Positions 37,228-45,505 of a stretch of DNA of 64,000 nucleotides are shown piece after piece. Made by a program: the position numbers and the translations under genes. Position 1 is the first letter of the stretch; every line of letters begins with the position of its first letter. The DNA comes from Deinococcus hopiensis KR-140 (GTDB lineage: Bacteria; Deinococcota; Deinococci; Deinococcales; Deinococcaceae): the NCBI RefSeq assembly GCF_900176165.1, contig NZ_FWWU01000002.1, positions 62,001 to 126,000 on the forward strand, written 5' to 3'. The notes beneath the pieces were generated by a model. It was not told the origin of the DNA. It saw only the letters and a list, made by a program, of their open reading frames with translations, and ran no database searches.

Positions 37228-37695
37228 TCAGTACAATTCGTCTGCGAAATCGTTGAGTTCGTCGAGGTAATCGCCGAACCACGCTTTGAAGTTGGCTTTG
37301 GTGTAGCCGCCCGTGAGGACGTAGGAGGCGTCGAGGTAGACGCCATCGTCTTCTTGTTGATAGGCCTGGGTGTACCACTCCGCGTTCCAGGTGGCCAGGG
37401 TCCTGGGGAGAGCGGCGAGGTCATCGGGGAATTCGAAGCCACTGCTGGCGGTCACGCGGGAGCATAGGCCGTTCTTGCAGTTGTCGAAGTAGAGGTAGAC
37501 GGTCGTGTCCTTGACCTTCAGGACGATGGAAGGGTCGGTTTTGGCATCGCCGGGGCGAAGTGTGGGCTTGTACCCTGCCTCACTGAGGACCTTGACAAGG
37601 GTAGCGGGCTTGGCGTCAAGCACATCTGCCGTGACCGCGTGGGCCGAGGAGAGGAGCGTAAGCGAGAGGAATAAGGCGAGAGCGTTACTTTTCAC
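37228..37695 (-). CDS. Secreted YbjN-domain protein, second copy
   Basis: 155 residues with a signal peptide ending SSAHA. It is a paralog of the protein at 11842-12315, sharing length, signal, the DAKPATLVKVLSEAGYKP block and two Cys (NCKNGLC). The GTG start at 37695 is preceded at six bases by TACAGT, so leaderless expression is likely. The family function is unknown; secretion of two diverged copies suggests a shared envelope role. Confidence 0.8.
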   Translation of the reverse strand: MKSNALALFLSLTLLSSAHAVTADVLDAKPATLVKVLSEAGYKPTLRPGDAKTDPSIVLKVKDTTVYLYFDNCKNGLCSRVTASSGFEFPDDLAALPRTLATWNAEWYTQAYQQEDDGVYLDASYVLTGGYTKANFKAWFGDYLDELNDFADELY

Positions 37696-38214
37696 GTCTC
37701 TACTGTACGGGAGCGGAAGAGCGCAGAATTGGGGGTCCTGGTCGCCGTCTCTCCGGGGGAGGGAAGATCTCGCGGGCGCGTGACCCCGTGTCCTGGCGGA
37801 CGCTTTTCCTGCAGGGCACCTCGAACACCACCTTCATCCTGCATTTCACGCCCTCAGGTGCCCGACCGATCACCATCTCCCGCACCCACCCTGAACCCCC
37901 TACAGCCCAAACTCCACACTCGGCTTGTTACGCCCGTCAGGAGCCTGGTGTGCGCGCGTCCTGACGTACCGCCACCTGGACTCCACGGAGGTTGAAGCGC
38001 AATTCGAGCGCGGGTATACCGTCCTTGCCCGGAGGGATTTCACGGGCGCGGACGTCAAGAAGCTCGTGGGTGCCCCGTCTCACTCGGCGGCACGCACCGC
38101 TTGCTGCTCACGTTCGCGCAGTACGCGGGCGAAACCGTGTGCCTACTGTTGGAAGTCGTCCCGCTCCACCGGTAGGGGAAGTTCCGCTTCCTTTGCCCGC
38201 TCCTGTTCTTGTCC
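37696..38214. other. Gene-free stretch
   Basis: 519 bases. Fragments such as VEAQFERGYTVLARRDFTGA and LLLTFAQYAGETVCLLLEVV in different frames suggest a broken gene around 37960-38190. Family not recognised. Confidence 0.35.
37702..37707 (-). promoter_or_regulatory. -10-like TACAGT before the second YbjN gene
   Basis: TACAGT on the minus strand six bases before GTG 37695. Confidence 0.4.
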
Positions 38215-39468
38215 TCAGGTGTTCTCGTCCAGGTCGTCCAGGGCGCTGCGGGCCTCTGTAAAGCTTGGCCGCACCCGCAACGCTTCCCGGTACGCCGCCT
38301 GGGCCTGGGACGTGCGGCCCAGCCCGGCGAGCGCCCGCGCCCGCCAGTACTGCGCTTCCTCGTGGGTGGGCACCGAGCGCAGCACTGCGCCGGTCAAGGA
38401 GAGCACCTTCCCGTACTGTCCGGTGCGGGTGTACGCCTCGAACGGCCCAAAGGCGTACCACAGCGTCCGCCAGGCCAGTCCGCCCTGCACCCAGGCGGGA
38501 CGCGTGGGATCCAGGGATCGGTCCGGCGTCGCCGCGAGCGCCTGATCGAAGGCCAGTGCGGCCGCACTGGCCTTCCCGGCATCCAGGTGGGCCTGCCCGA
38601 GATTAAAAAATCCCACGGCATCCGAACGCCGCGCCGCTTCACGCTGCGCGGTCCACAGCGCCGCGGCCTGTTCGCGGGCCCGGTCCGCCCGCCAGTCCAG
38701 CACGGCGCTCAGCGCGGCCCGCTTCTCCGGTGGAGTGACCACGAGAAATGTTCGCCCAAAGGACCGCCACAGCTCGTCGAACTTCGCATAATTCATCTTC
38801 AACGGTCCCAGGTAGGAGTCGAGCGCGCTGAACTGTCCGGACGCGTCGTCGTAACCGGTCAGTAGACGGTAATGTCCCATTCCGCCTGAGTCGTGCGTGA
38901 TGAACCACGTTTCCACGATCACGGGGAAGCCCGCAGCAAGCAGGGAGCGCAGCAGCGTCCGGTCTCCGCCGCGCGCGAGGTGAACGTCCATGCCCTGCGC
39001 CTGCGCGAACGCCGAGAGTTCTTCGGGGGAGACGTTCACGTCCCCTCCATACGGCTTGAGTTTCGGCGCGATGGCGTACTGGTTCAAGGTGCCGCCCCAG
39101 CGGCTGAGCGCCATACCGATGGTGACTGGCCCGCAGTTGTTCAGCCGCTGGTACTCGTGCTGGACGCCACGCACGCTCGCCCGCACGGGGAGAGGCGCGA
39201 TCACAGGGGACTTTACCGCAGGTGCTGGAGCAGGGGTGGATTCCGCGCTTGACGGGACAGTCGGGAGTGACCGCTCAACCGGCGGTACGTCCGGCGCAGA
39301 CGCTTCTGGTCCTGGGCTGACTGGCGATGTGGTTGAGACTTGCGTCGCTGAAGCGGAGGCACTGACTGTGGACGTGCTGACCTGATGGTGGGTCACGCCG
39401 AACGCCGCAGCCCCCAGGAGGAGACCAGCAGGGAGCAGCCGGGCAGGGAGACGCATTGCTGCCCCCAT
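38215..39468 (-). CDS. Secreted C39-like cysteine peptidase with TPR tail
   Basis: 417 residues. A signal peptide or anchor (LLPAGLLLGAAAFGV) is followed by a Ser/Thr/Pro-rich linker to about residue 95. A papain-fold C39_2 domain follows, with Cys112 in LNNCGPVTIGMAL, His199 in GGMGHYRLLTGY and Asp217 in LDSYLG, the expected triad. The C-terminal 120 residues form TPR-like repeats (NLGQAHLDAGKASAAALAFD, YWRARALAGLGR, AYREAL). The role is probably cleavage or recognition of envelope peptides. Start could be residue 1 or Met5. Confidence 0.85.
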   Translation of the reverse strand: MGAAMRLPARLLPAGLLLGAAAFGVTHHQVSTSTVSASASATQVSTTSPVSPGPEASAPDVPPVERSLPTVPSSAESTPAPAPAVKSPVIAPLPVRASVRGVQHEYQRLNNCGPVTIGMALSRWGGTLNQYAIAPKLKPYGGDVNVSPEELSAFAQAQGMDVHLARGGDRTLLRSLLAAGFPVIVETWFITHDSGGMGHYRLLTGYDDASGQFSALDSYLGPLKMNYAKFDELWRSFGRTFLVVTPPEKRAALSAVLDWRADRAREQAAALWTAQREAARRSDAVGFFNLGQAHLDAGKASAAALAFDQALAATPDRSLDPTRPAWVQGGLAWRTLWYAFGPFEAYTRTGQYGKVLSLTGAVLRSVPTHEEAQYWRARALAGLGRTSQAQAAYREALRVRPSFTEARSALDDLDENT

Positions 39469-40154
39469 CGTCTCTGCCCTTCATGATGCCTGCCTGAGGT
39501 TTCCCAGGACCGGTGTGCCGGGCCCCCACCCCCTGCATCGCCACGCAAACCTTACCAGTGGCCTGCGCCTCGGCCCGACTGTGCCAGAGTTGAGCGAGAC
39601 CAGGGTTGGGCGCCTCGGGATGATCCCGTGATGGTCCGTTTGCGTGCTGAGCAGTGGCGTTCTCGCCTAGGGCACAGGCGCTGGGCGGGAGACTTCGGGG
39701 ACGGGGGGTTCTTCTATTTTCATCTTTATCGTATATATTTCCATCTCCACTCACCAACGCCACCCGAGCGCCGCCGACGCTTTTCCCTTTCCTCGGCGGC
39801 GTGATCTTCACTTCATTCCGTGAGGATCAGGTCATCCGGGTGCCCTCAGCAGCCGCACGCGCTCCCCCCTTCCCCGCCGATTCGCCGCGTGGGCCACGGA
39901 CGGCCCTCCATGAATCTCCGGCGCTTAATTTGTCCGTCTCGCGGGCGTCACGCGCCCGCGAGTATGTTCAGCGACATGTCTGTCACTCTCTTCCAGCAGA
40001 ACAGGGGAGCCGGTTGGGGGTTGTCGGGGAGCTTGGTCACGCCCCGGCGCGGCCGGCTGACGGAGTGCGCGGGGGTGCTCAGCCCACCGGGCGGTGTTCC
40101 CGCACGGTGGGGGGTGCCGCCCGCCCGGCCCTGCCCGACCTGCGGCGGAGACCG
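39469..40154. other. Gene-free stretch
   Basis: 686 bases with an AT-rich island (TTTATCGTATATATTTCC, about 39724-39741) in otherwise GC-rich DNA. No supportable gene. Confidence 0.45.
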
Positions 40155-40645
40155 ATGAACGCCGCGCTGAAACATGGGGGCACCGCACTGGTCCTCGTGG
40201 GCCTGACGGTGGCTGTGTGCCGGCGCTGTATGACGTTACGCGCGGCTCCAGTTGGGCCAGCGTGCCAGGGGTGGTGTTGTCGTCGGCTGTGGAGACCCGG
40301 ATGGTTCAGGAAAGTGACGCGTATGGGTGGAGTTCCGCTAAGTACTTCGAACCGCGGGTGACCTACCGGTACGAGGTTGACGGCGTCAGCCGCGTCGGCC
40401 ATCACCTGATGGCGCATTCCGCGGCGTCACGCGATCAGCAGTGGGCATGGACCCAACGGGCCCAGTACCGGGTGGGCGCAGCGGTGCCGGTCTACGTTTC
40501 CCCGGACCGCACCCAGTCGGTGCTGGTACCTGGGCTTGGCACGCAGGTGTGGCGCTGGCTTCTTCTGCCTGCAGCGCTGCTGCTGCTGGGGGCAGGACGC
40601 TTCTGGGCGGGACAGGTGGGAAGCGGCGCGCAGAGCCGGCATTAA
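40155..40645 (+). pseudogene. DUF3592-type membrane protein, frameshifted
   Basis: The start MNAALKHGGTALVLVGLTVA (ATG 40155) reads in frame 3. The family-like body (SSWASVPGVVLSSAVETRM, YFEPRVTYRYEVDG, VPVYVSPDRTQSVLVPG) and a last membrane helix (LLLPAALLLLGAG) read in frame 2. A single indel near 40215-40225 would join them into a protein of about 163 residues with two membrane helices, as expected for DUF3592. Function of the family is unknown. Confidence 0.6.
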
Positions 40646-41086
40646 CGCGCTCCCGCCTGGAGAAGGCATTGGAATGAAGTTGAAGAGCGGCAGGGGCCTG
40701 ACCCACCGCGGCCACGCCAGGAAGCGGTCCGCTGCGGCCGGCTGCATGCCTCGCTGGGGTGCCCCGCGCCACACCGCACGGCGCGTGGTCGTGCAGGACG
40801 GTTCTGCCTGTTCCGCAGGCAACGGGTCAGGACGCCCGTCAGTCTCACCCCGCCCGAAAAGCGCCGTCTGGCCACAGCTGGAATGGCGCCAACGGCGACG
40901 CTGGACCGCCCTGCTGCCCCACACCTCACGGGCGGCGTCACCGCATCATCCAGCTGTCACGGTGCATCCCGGACACTCTTCAGGTCGCGCGTGCCCGGTA
41001 TCAGCCGGAATCCGGATCACACGGACCAAAGCCAGTCGTTGCCGCAACAGCGGGCCACTTCACCCTTGTGCCCCATGGAGGTCCAT
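40646..41086. other. Gene-free stretch
   Basis: 441 bases upstream of a GNAT gene. Long frames exist on both strands but look like GC-rich shadows (Arg/Pro/Ser-rich). Confidence 0.45.
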
Positions 41087-41674
41087 ATGACGCTCAACCC
41101 TACTCACCTGCCTGTTCCGACTGAACTCGTCACGCCGCGTTTCGCGCTGCGCCGTCAACAGTTGACCGACAACGCCGTGGATTACGACGCGGTTATGGAC
41201 TCCCAGGGGGACCTCCGAATCTGGAGTGATAGCACCTGGCCGGAAGACACCTTCACCCTGAAAGAGAATGCGCAGGATCTCGCAATGCACATCGGCGAGC
41301 ACGACCGCGATGAGGCCTACGGGTTCAGCATCTTCAGCGCGGACCAGGGTCAGTTCCTGGGGTCGTTGTATGTCAATCAGGTGGCGCCCTTTATCGACAA
41401 TTACCGAACTGATTCGCAGACGGCGGAGCGGCTGAAACAGGTCGACGCCCGCGTGGAGTACTGGCTGCGCCGGGGGGTGGACCGGGCCTTCGAAATGGAG
41501 TTTCTGCGTGCCGTTCAGGCCTGGATGGTGGAGGCGTGGTGGTTCCAGCGCGTGGCGTTCGGTTCACGGCGGGGCATGCACGAGCAGCGCGGCCGGTACG
41601 AAGCGGCTGGCATGACAGAACTGGCGCAGCTGATCGCGAAAGAAGGCGAGCGGCGCTTCCACTTCCACACCTGA
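41087..41674 (+). CDS. GNAT-like acetyltransferase
   Basis: 195 residues. Ribosomal-protein-alanine-acetyltransferase-like pattern: substrate part LVTPRFALRRQQLTDN, core YGFSIFSADQGQFLGSLYVN, VEYWLRRG, and a C-terminal VEAWWFQRVAFGSRRGMHEQ helix. ATG 41087 has GGAGG four bases upstream. The glycine-rich acetyl-CoA loop is poorly conserved, so catalytic competence is uncertain. It is isolated from other genes. Confidence 0.7.
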   Translation: MTLNPTHLPVPTELVTPRFALRRQQLTDNAVDYDAVMDSQGDLRIWSDSTWPEDTFTLKENAQDLAMHIGEHDRDEAYGFSIFSADQGQFLGSLYVNQVAPFIDNYRTDSQTAERLKQVDARVEYWLRRGVDRAFEMEFLRAVQAWMVEAWWFQRVAFGSRRGMHEQRGRYEAAGMTELAQLIAKEGERRFHFHT

Positions 41675-42339
41675 GCGTACGCACCTCGGCCGCGACGCGA
41701 GACCCGCACCCCGAATAGGCAAATTCCCATTGAAGGGTGGACGCTGCCATAACACCGGGTGACCGAACAGGCAAACACATATGCGGGTGTTCGCCTGCTC
41801 GGTTGCTGCCGAGTTCACTCGTTTGCACCTGAACGCACTTTGCCTCGAGAGAAAGGAGGCATGCGTCGGGGCTGGGGAAGACGGCCGGCGGTCATCTGCG
41901 GCCTTGGCGCGGTGAATGCGGGCCCACCCACCTGCACCGGTCCCCCGTCAGGTGGCTGCAGCAAGGTGAGCATGAAGTGGTGATCCCTGAAGGACATACC
42001 CCTTCCTGATAACCGCGGGAGACTGGAGTGTACCCAATCGAGCGGAGCGCGGGGCAAGTCACACCTGGGTTGCGTTACAAGAGCATCATCAGAAGGCGAA
42101 GGGAGTGGGGTTGGTCTCCTACAGAAAGGCGAGCAGTCAGCCCAGCGTCATCTACGACCATGCGGTGGAGGAAGCGCTGTGTTTGAGCAGGGGTAACCTG
42201 GGCTCTCCCATCAGCGTCAAGAGTGCCGGCCTCGCCTGATCGTCATCGCCGCGTGGGTAGTTACCGCGGTGAGCAGTGACGCAGGCAGAAGCTATACGAC
42301 GCTTCACGAACTCCCGTTTCTCTACAGGAGGATAAAACC
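41675..42339. other. Intergenic region with repeated half-sites
   Basis: 665 bases between the GNAT and aldo/keto reductase genes. It holds two direct copies and one inverted copy of a CCGAAYAGGCAAA-like motif (41711, 41763 and 41790-41802). No gene is supported. Confidence 0.45.
41762..41803. repeat. Long imperfect hairpin
   Basis: ACCGAaCAGGCaAACAC (41762-41778) pairs with GTGTTcGCCTGcTCGGT (41787-41803): three 5-bp blocks separated by single A-C mismatches at regular spacing, with an 8-base loop. Confidence 0.6.
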
Positions 42340-43227
42340 ATGGCGAATCTCAACGGTCAGACACTGGATGCACGGCAGAGCGGGACCTTCAAGATTGGCG
42401 GTGACCTGGAAGTCACCCGGCTGGGTTTCGGTGCCATGCGGATCACTGGCCCTGGCATTTGGGGTGAGCCCGCAGACCGTGACGAAGCGCTGCGGGTGCT
42501 GCGCCGCCTCCCAGAAGTGGGGGTCGACTTTGTTGACACGGCAGACGCCTACGGACCCGATGTCTCCGAGAACCTCATTGCAGAAGCGCTGGCACCGTAC
42601 CACAAGCTCGTGGTCACGACCAAGGGCGCCAATACGCGTCAAGGTCCAGACCGCTGGGCCGCCGTTGGCCGTCCTGAGTACCTTCGGCAGTGCGTCCTGA
42701 TGAGCCTCCGGCGCCTCAAACTCGAACAGCATCCTCTGTGGCAGCTTCACCGCATTGATCCCAACGTGCCAAGAGACGAGCAATTTGGCGCGCTCCGGGA
42801 GATGCAAAACGAGGGGCTGATCCGGCATCTGGGTTTGAGCGAGGTTTCCGTCGAGGAGGTTCAGGCAGCGCAACAGCACTTTCAAGTGACCACCGTTCAA
42901 AACATGTACAACCTGGTCACGCGCAAGAGCGAAGCGGTGCTGGAGTACTGTGAGGCTCAGGGCATTGGCTTTATTCCCTGGGCGCCGCTGGCGTTTGGCG
43001 ACCTTGCTCGGCCTGGCAGTCTGCTCGATGGTCTGGCGTTGCAATACGGCGCTGCGCCATCGCAAATCACGCTGGCGTGGATTCTCCAGCGGAGCCCAGT
43101 GATGCTGCCCATTCCCGGCACGAGCCGGGTAAAGCACCTGGAGGAGAATGTCGCCGCCGCTTCGCTCACGTTAAGTGATCAAGACTTCCAGGCCCTGGAT
43201 GAGCAGGGCAGGTCGTTGAGCGCGTAA
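42340..43227 (+). CDS. Aldo/keto reductase
   Basis: 295 residues, NADPH-dependent oxidoreductase of the AKR superfamily. The catalytic tetrad is Asp66, Tyr71 (DTADAYGP), Lys95 (VTTKGA) and His137 (WQLHRID). The C-terminal nucleotide-binding part shows IPGTSRVKHLEENV. The ATG is preceded by ACAGGAGGATAAAACC, one of the best ribosome sites in the window. Substrate unknown; such proteins commonly reduce reactive aldehydes. Confidence 0.92.
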   Translation: MANLNGQTLDARQSGTFKIGGDLEVTRLGFGAMRITGPGIWGEPADRDEALRVLRRLPEVGVDFVDTADAYGPDVSENLIAEALAPYHKLVVTTKGANTRQGPDRWAAVGRPEYLRQCVLMSLRRLKLEQHPLWQLHRIDPNVPRDEQFGALREMQNEGLIRHLGLSEVSVEEVQAAQQHFQVTTVQNMYNLVTRKSEAVLEYCEAQGIGFIPWAPLAFGDLARPGSLLDGLALQYGAAPSQITLAWILQRSPVMLPIPGTSRVKHLEENVAAASLTLSDQDFQALDEQGRSLSA

Positions 43228-43247
43228 GCATCCGAAGAACAGCGCAC

Positions 43248-43277
43248 GTCCCGCCAGTGTGGTTTCTCTGGCGGGAC
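43248..43277 (+). terminator. Strong hairpin after aldo/keto reductase
   Basis: GTCCCGCCAG (43248-43257) and CTGGCGGGAC (43268-43277) form a perfect 10-bp stem 20 bases after the stop. No T-run follows, but the position and stability fit a terminator. Confidence 0.6.
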
Positions 43278-43287
43278 ACTGCAGCAA

Positions 43288-43462
43288 TCGACGCCACGGG
43301 TACAATGTTGGGCTCCCCGACGTTGGTCTCAGTCGCCACTGGGTAACGCCAAAAGCCCAGGACGCCACGATCAGCAAACGCCGCTTTCACAGCCTCGAAG
43401 ACCTGCCGCTCTCCCTCCTCACCCATAGCTTTGAACGCTTCGATCTGGATGAACTCCGCCAC
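43288..43462 (-). pseudogene. N-terminal fragment of a NERD/helicase-like protein
   Basis: From GTG 43462: VAEFIQIEAFKAMGEEGE, RQVFEAVKAAFADRGVLGFW, RYPVATETNVGEPNI. The pattern (a charged helix, GEEGERQVF, then a beta-strand with GEPNI) resembles the start of nuclease-related NERD-domain proteins, some fused to UvrD-like helicases. The sequence breaks off after about 60 codons at the terminator region. Identification is from pattern memory only. Confidence 0.35.
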
Positions 43463-43598
43463 AGCGCATAGCTTACGGCGACTCGCCTTACAGTACAGCT
43501 CAACTGCAGATGCTGAGCTTGGTTTGAGCCGCGACCACAAGGGAACTGCTCTGTGGGGGAGACCCCGGAAGTAGAGGAGCACATTGGGCTTCCCAAGC

Positions 43599-43728
43599 CT
43601 AGAGCATTTGTCCGAATGACGCCATGAAGGATGGCCTTCTACTCACGGCGCCATTCTTCCCAACACGCCTTCAAATTCACCCACCCTACTTGGTCAAAAA
43701 GAAGTCCTCTTTTTGACAAACGCTCTAG
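43599..43728. mobile_element. MITE-like element, copy B
   Basis: 130 bp with ends CTAGAGCATTTGTC (43599-43612) and, reverse-complemented, CTAGAGCGTTTGTC (43715-43728): 13 of 14 identical, and 15 of 16 if the flanking GC is included. CTAG at both ends may be the target site. A perfect 10-bp stem GTCAAAAAGA/TCTTTTTGAC lies at its right end. No ORF. Copy A is at 14593-14721. Confidence 0.75.
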
Positions 43729-44061
43729 GCCGTGATGAACGAGTGTCAACCAGTATGTGCCGGGTCCGTTGGCTTCCTGAACTGTGGGGCTCTCCAGGGT
43801 CGAAAGTTGGCTGGTGCAGGGTCGGGCGGGCATTGAAGGGGTTCGGCGGTTGCTCTATGGACAGCGCTTGGATCGATTCTTCGTCTACAGCCTCCTGAGT
43901 GCCGCTTTCGGCACGCCGTTCAGGGTGTCGTAGTCGCTGGGTGTCGTAGTCGCTGCCGAGCGTGACCACCGTGGGGTACTCCGCGTCGTCGCGGCAAAAC
44001 CCGTCGTGGACTGCCGCAGGCTAATCATGCGCTGTGCCGACCCTGCGCTCCGGCCCCTGCT
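43729..44061. other. Stretch with protein remnants next to GH105
   Basis: 333 bases. The minus strand reads DDAEYPTVVTLGSDYDT, protein-like but broken by a short duplication at 43925-43955. Family not recognised. Confidence 0.35.
43925..43955. repeat. Tandem 16-bp duplication
   Basis: GTGTCGTAGTCGCTGG at 43925-43940 is repeated as GTGTCGTAGTCGCTG at 43941-43955. Sixteen is not a multiple of three, so it would shift any frame across it. Confidence 0.7.
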
Positions 44062-45060
44062 TCAGGGCTGCTCGGGGGCCTGCCGCTCGGCTGCGGATTC
44101 CATCAGTAGGAAGAAGGCCTGCCCCTCCGGCGCAACACCGGGCGCGTCGAAGCTGGGAGCGCCGCACACGCCCTGCACAAAGCCCAGGGCGTCGACCTGG
44201 GCGCGTGCGGCGCGGCGCATGCGGTCGGCAGCCTCGCGGTAGCTTGGCCCGAGCCAGCCTCCGCGCAGTCCGCTGTAGATGGCGTAGGCCAGCATCTGAG
44301 CCGCGTTGGTCTCGACGAAGCTGTCGGGACGGTCGAGCACGTTGTGGAACAGGCCGTCCGGGCGCTGGAAAGCGAGGCAGCCGTCGAGGAGCTCGCGCAA
44401 GTACGTGGTGAGGCGCTCGCGATCCGGCTGCCTGTGGGCCGGCAGAGCGCCAATCACGCGCGTAAGGCCCGCCGCGGCCCAGCCGTTGCCCACGCCCCAG
44501 AATGCCGGGTTCTCAAATCTCTGCGCTTCGTCATCCCAGATGTGCGAGTACAGCCGGGCCTTGGCATTCCACAGGTACAGGCGTAGCCCCTCGACCTGGC
44601 GGATGGCCTCGTCGTGCTCGCCTACGGCCGCGAGGTAAGGCGGCGCGCAGTGGAAGCTGTCGACCCACCTCTGCTGCGCCGCGTGGTACAGCGTGCCGTC
44701 GGGCGCGCGCCTCGCGCGCTCCAGGATGTAGCGCCGCAAATGCGCCTCGGCCTCTTGAAGCGCGGCCTCGCCGGTGGCCTGTGCGGCCCGCCACAGAGCT
44801 TCCCCGAGCATGGCGCAGTCAATCAGGCCGCCGCTGTTGCCCAGGGTGGCGATCGTGCCCTCGCCGCCTTTGTAGATCAGCGCAGCCCGTACCAGCTGGG
44901 CCACCCTGCTGCCCTCACCGGCTTCGAGGAAAACCTGCGCCATTACCCCCTGCTCCCAGTCCTTGCGCTGCATCGCCAGCGCAGCCTCACGCACCCGCAC
45001 CACGAGCGGATCCAGGCGCGGCGTGACTGCGGATGTTGGGGGTGAATTGAAGTGCCTCAT
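44062..45060 (-). CDS. Unsaturated uronyl/rhamnogalacturonyl hydrolase, family GH88/GH105
   Basis: 332 residues, (alpha/alpha)6-barrel. The likely catalytic Asp134 is in RWVDSFHCAPPYLA (family WVDTLFMAPPFLA). FWGVGNGWAAAGL (about 188-200) and SFVETNAAQMLAYAI are also conserved. Such enzymes act in the cytoplasm on unsaturated uronic-acid ends made by pectin or other polysaccharide lyases. No signal peptide is present. ATG 45060 has GAGGAT upstream. No lyase or transporter is adjacent, so the pathway context has been lost or lies elsewhere. Confidence 0.85.
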   Translation of the reverse strand: MRHFNSPPTSAVTPRLDPLVVRVREAALAMQRKDWEQGVMAQVFLEAGEGSRVAQLVRAALIYKGGEGTIATLGNSGGLIDCAMLGEALWRAAQATGEAALQEAEAHLRRYILERARRAPDGTLYHAAQQRWVDSFHCAPPYLAAVGEHDEAIRQVEGLRLYLWNAKARLYSHIWDDEAQRFENPAFWGVGNGWAAAGLTRVIGALPAHRQPDRERLTTYLRELLDGCLAFQRPDGLFHNVLDRPDSFVETNAAQMLAYAIYSGLRGGWLGPSYREAADRMRRAARAQVDALGFVQGVCGAPSFDAPGVAPEGQAFFLLMESAAERQAPEQP

Positions 45061-45505
45061 GTCGTTATCCTCAAAAATGGCAGAAGATGCGGGAAAAAGC
45101 TGCCGCCGCCACCCATCTCCGGCATTATCCCATGGTGGAAACTTGAGAGTAAGTCGTGGGCGTTTTGCGGCGTGGAGACAAGCTCCTCGGCCTTAGGGGT
45201 ATCCGGCTGTACTTCGGGGCAAACCAGGAGCGTATACATTTGCTGTCTGGCACAATATTTACGGATCCGTACAATGTTGAAACCACTTCGTGCAGTGGCC
45301 CTGAGAGGGGCAGAAGCGGCTGCCCTTCCCCTGACGGAGGAATGTGCACGGCGCCAACCGTGAAACCCAGAGCCAGGGATTCAGGACAGCACCATTCGCC
45401 CCTGAGCGCTCGGGCCGACAAGGCTGGGTCACGTCCAGGACAGCTGTTGCGTAGACACCACAATTGAAGCTTGACCATACAAGCCAGCCCCGGGGGTGGA
45501 GCCGC
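45061..45505. other. Upstream region of GH105 and gap to next gene
   Basis: 445 bases holding a perfect palindrome (45260-45271) and the AT-rich stretch AATATTTACGG. No gene is supported. Confidence 0.45.
45260..45271. promoter_or_regulatory. Candidate operator TACGGATCCGTA
   Basis: A perfect 12-bp palindrome about 190 bases upstream of the GH105 start, in an AT-rich pocket (ACAATATT before, CAATGTT after). Position and symmetry suggest a repressor site. The regulator is unknown. Confidence 0.35.
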
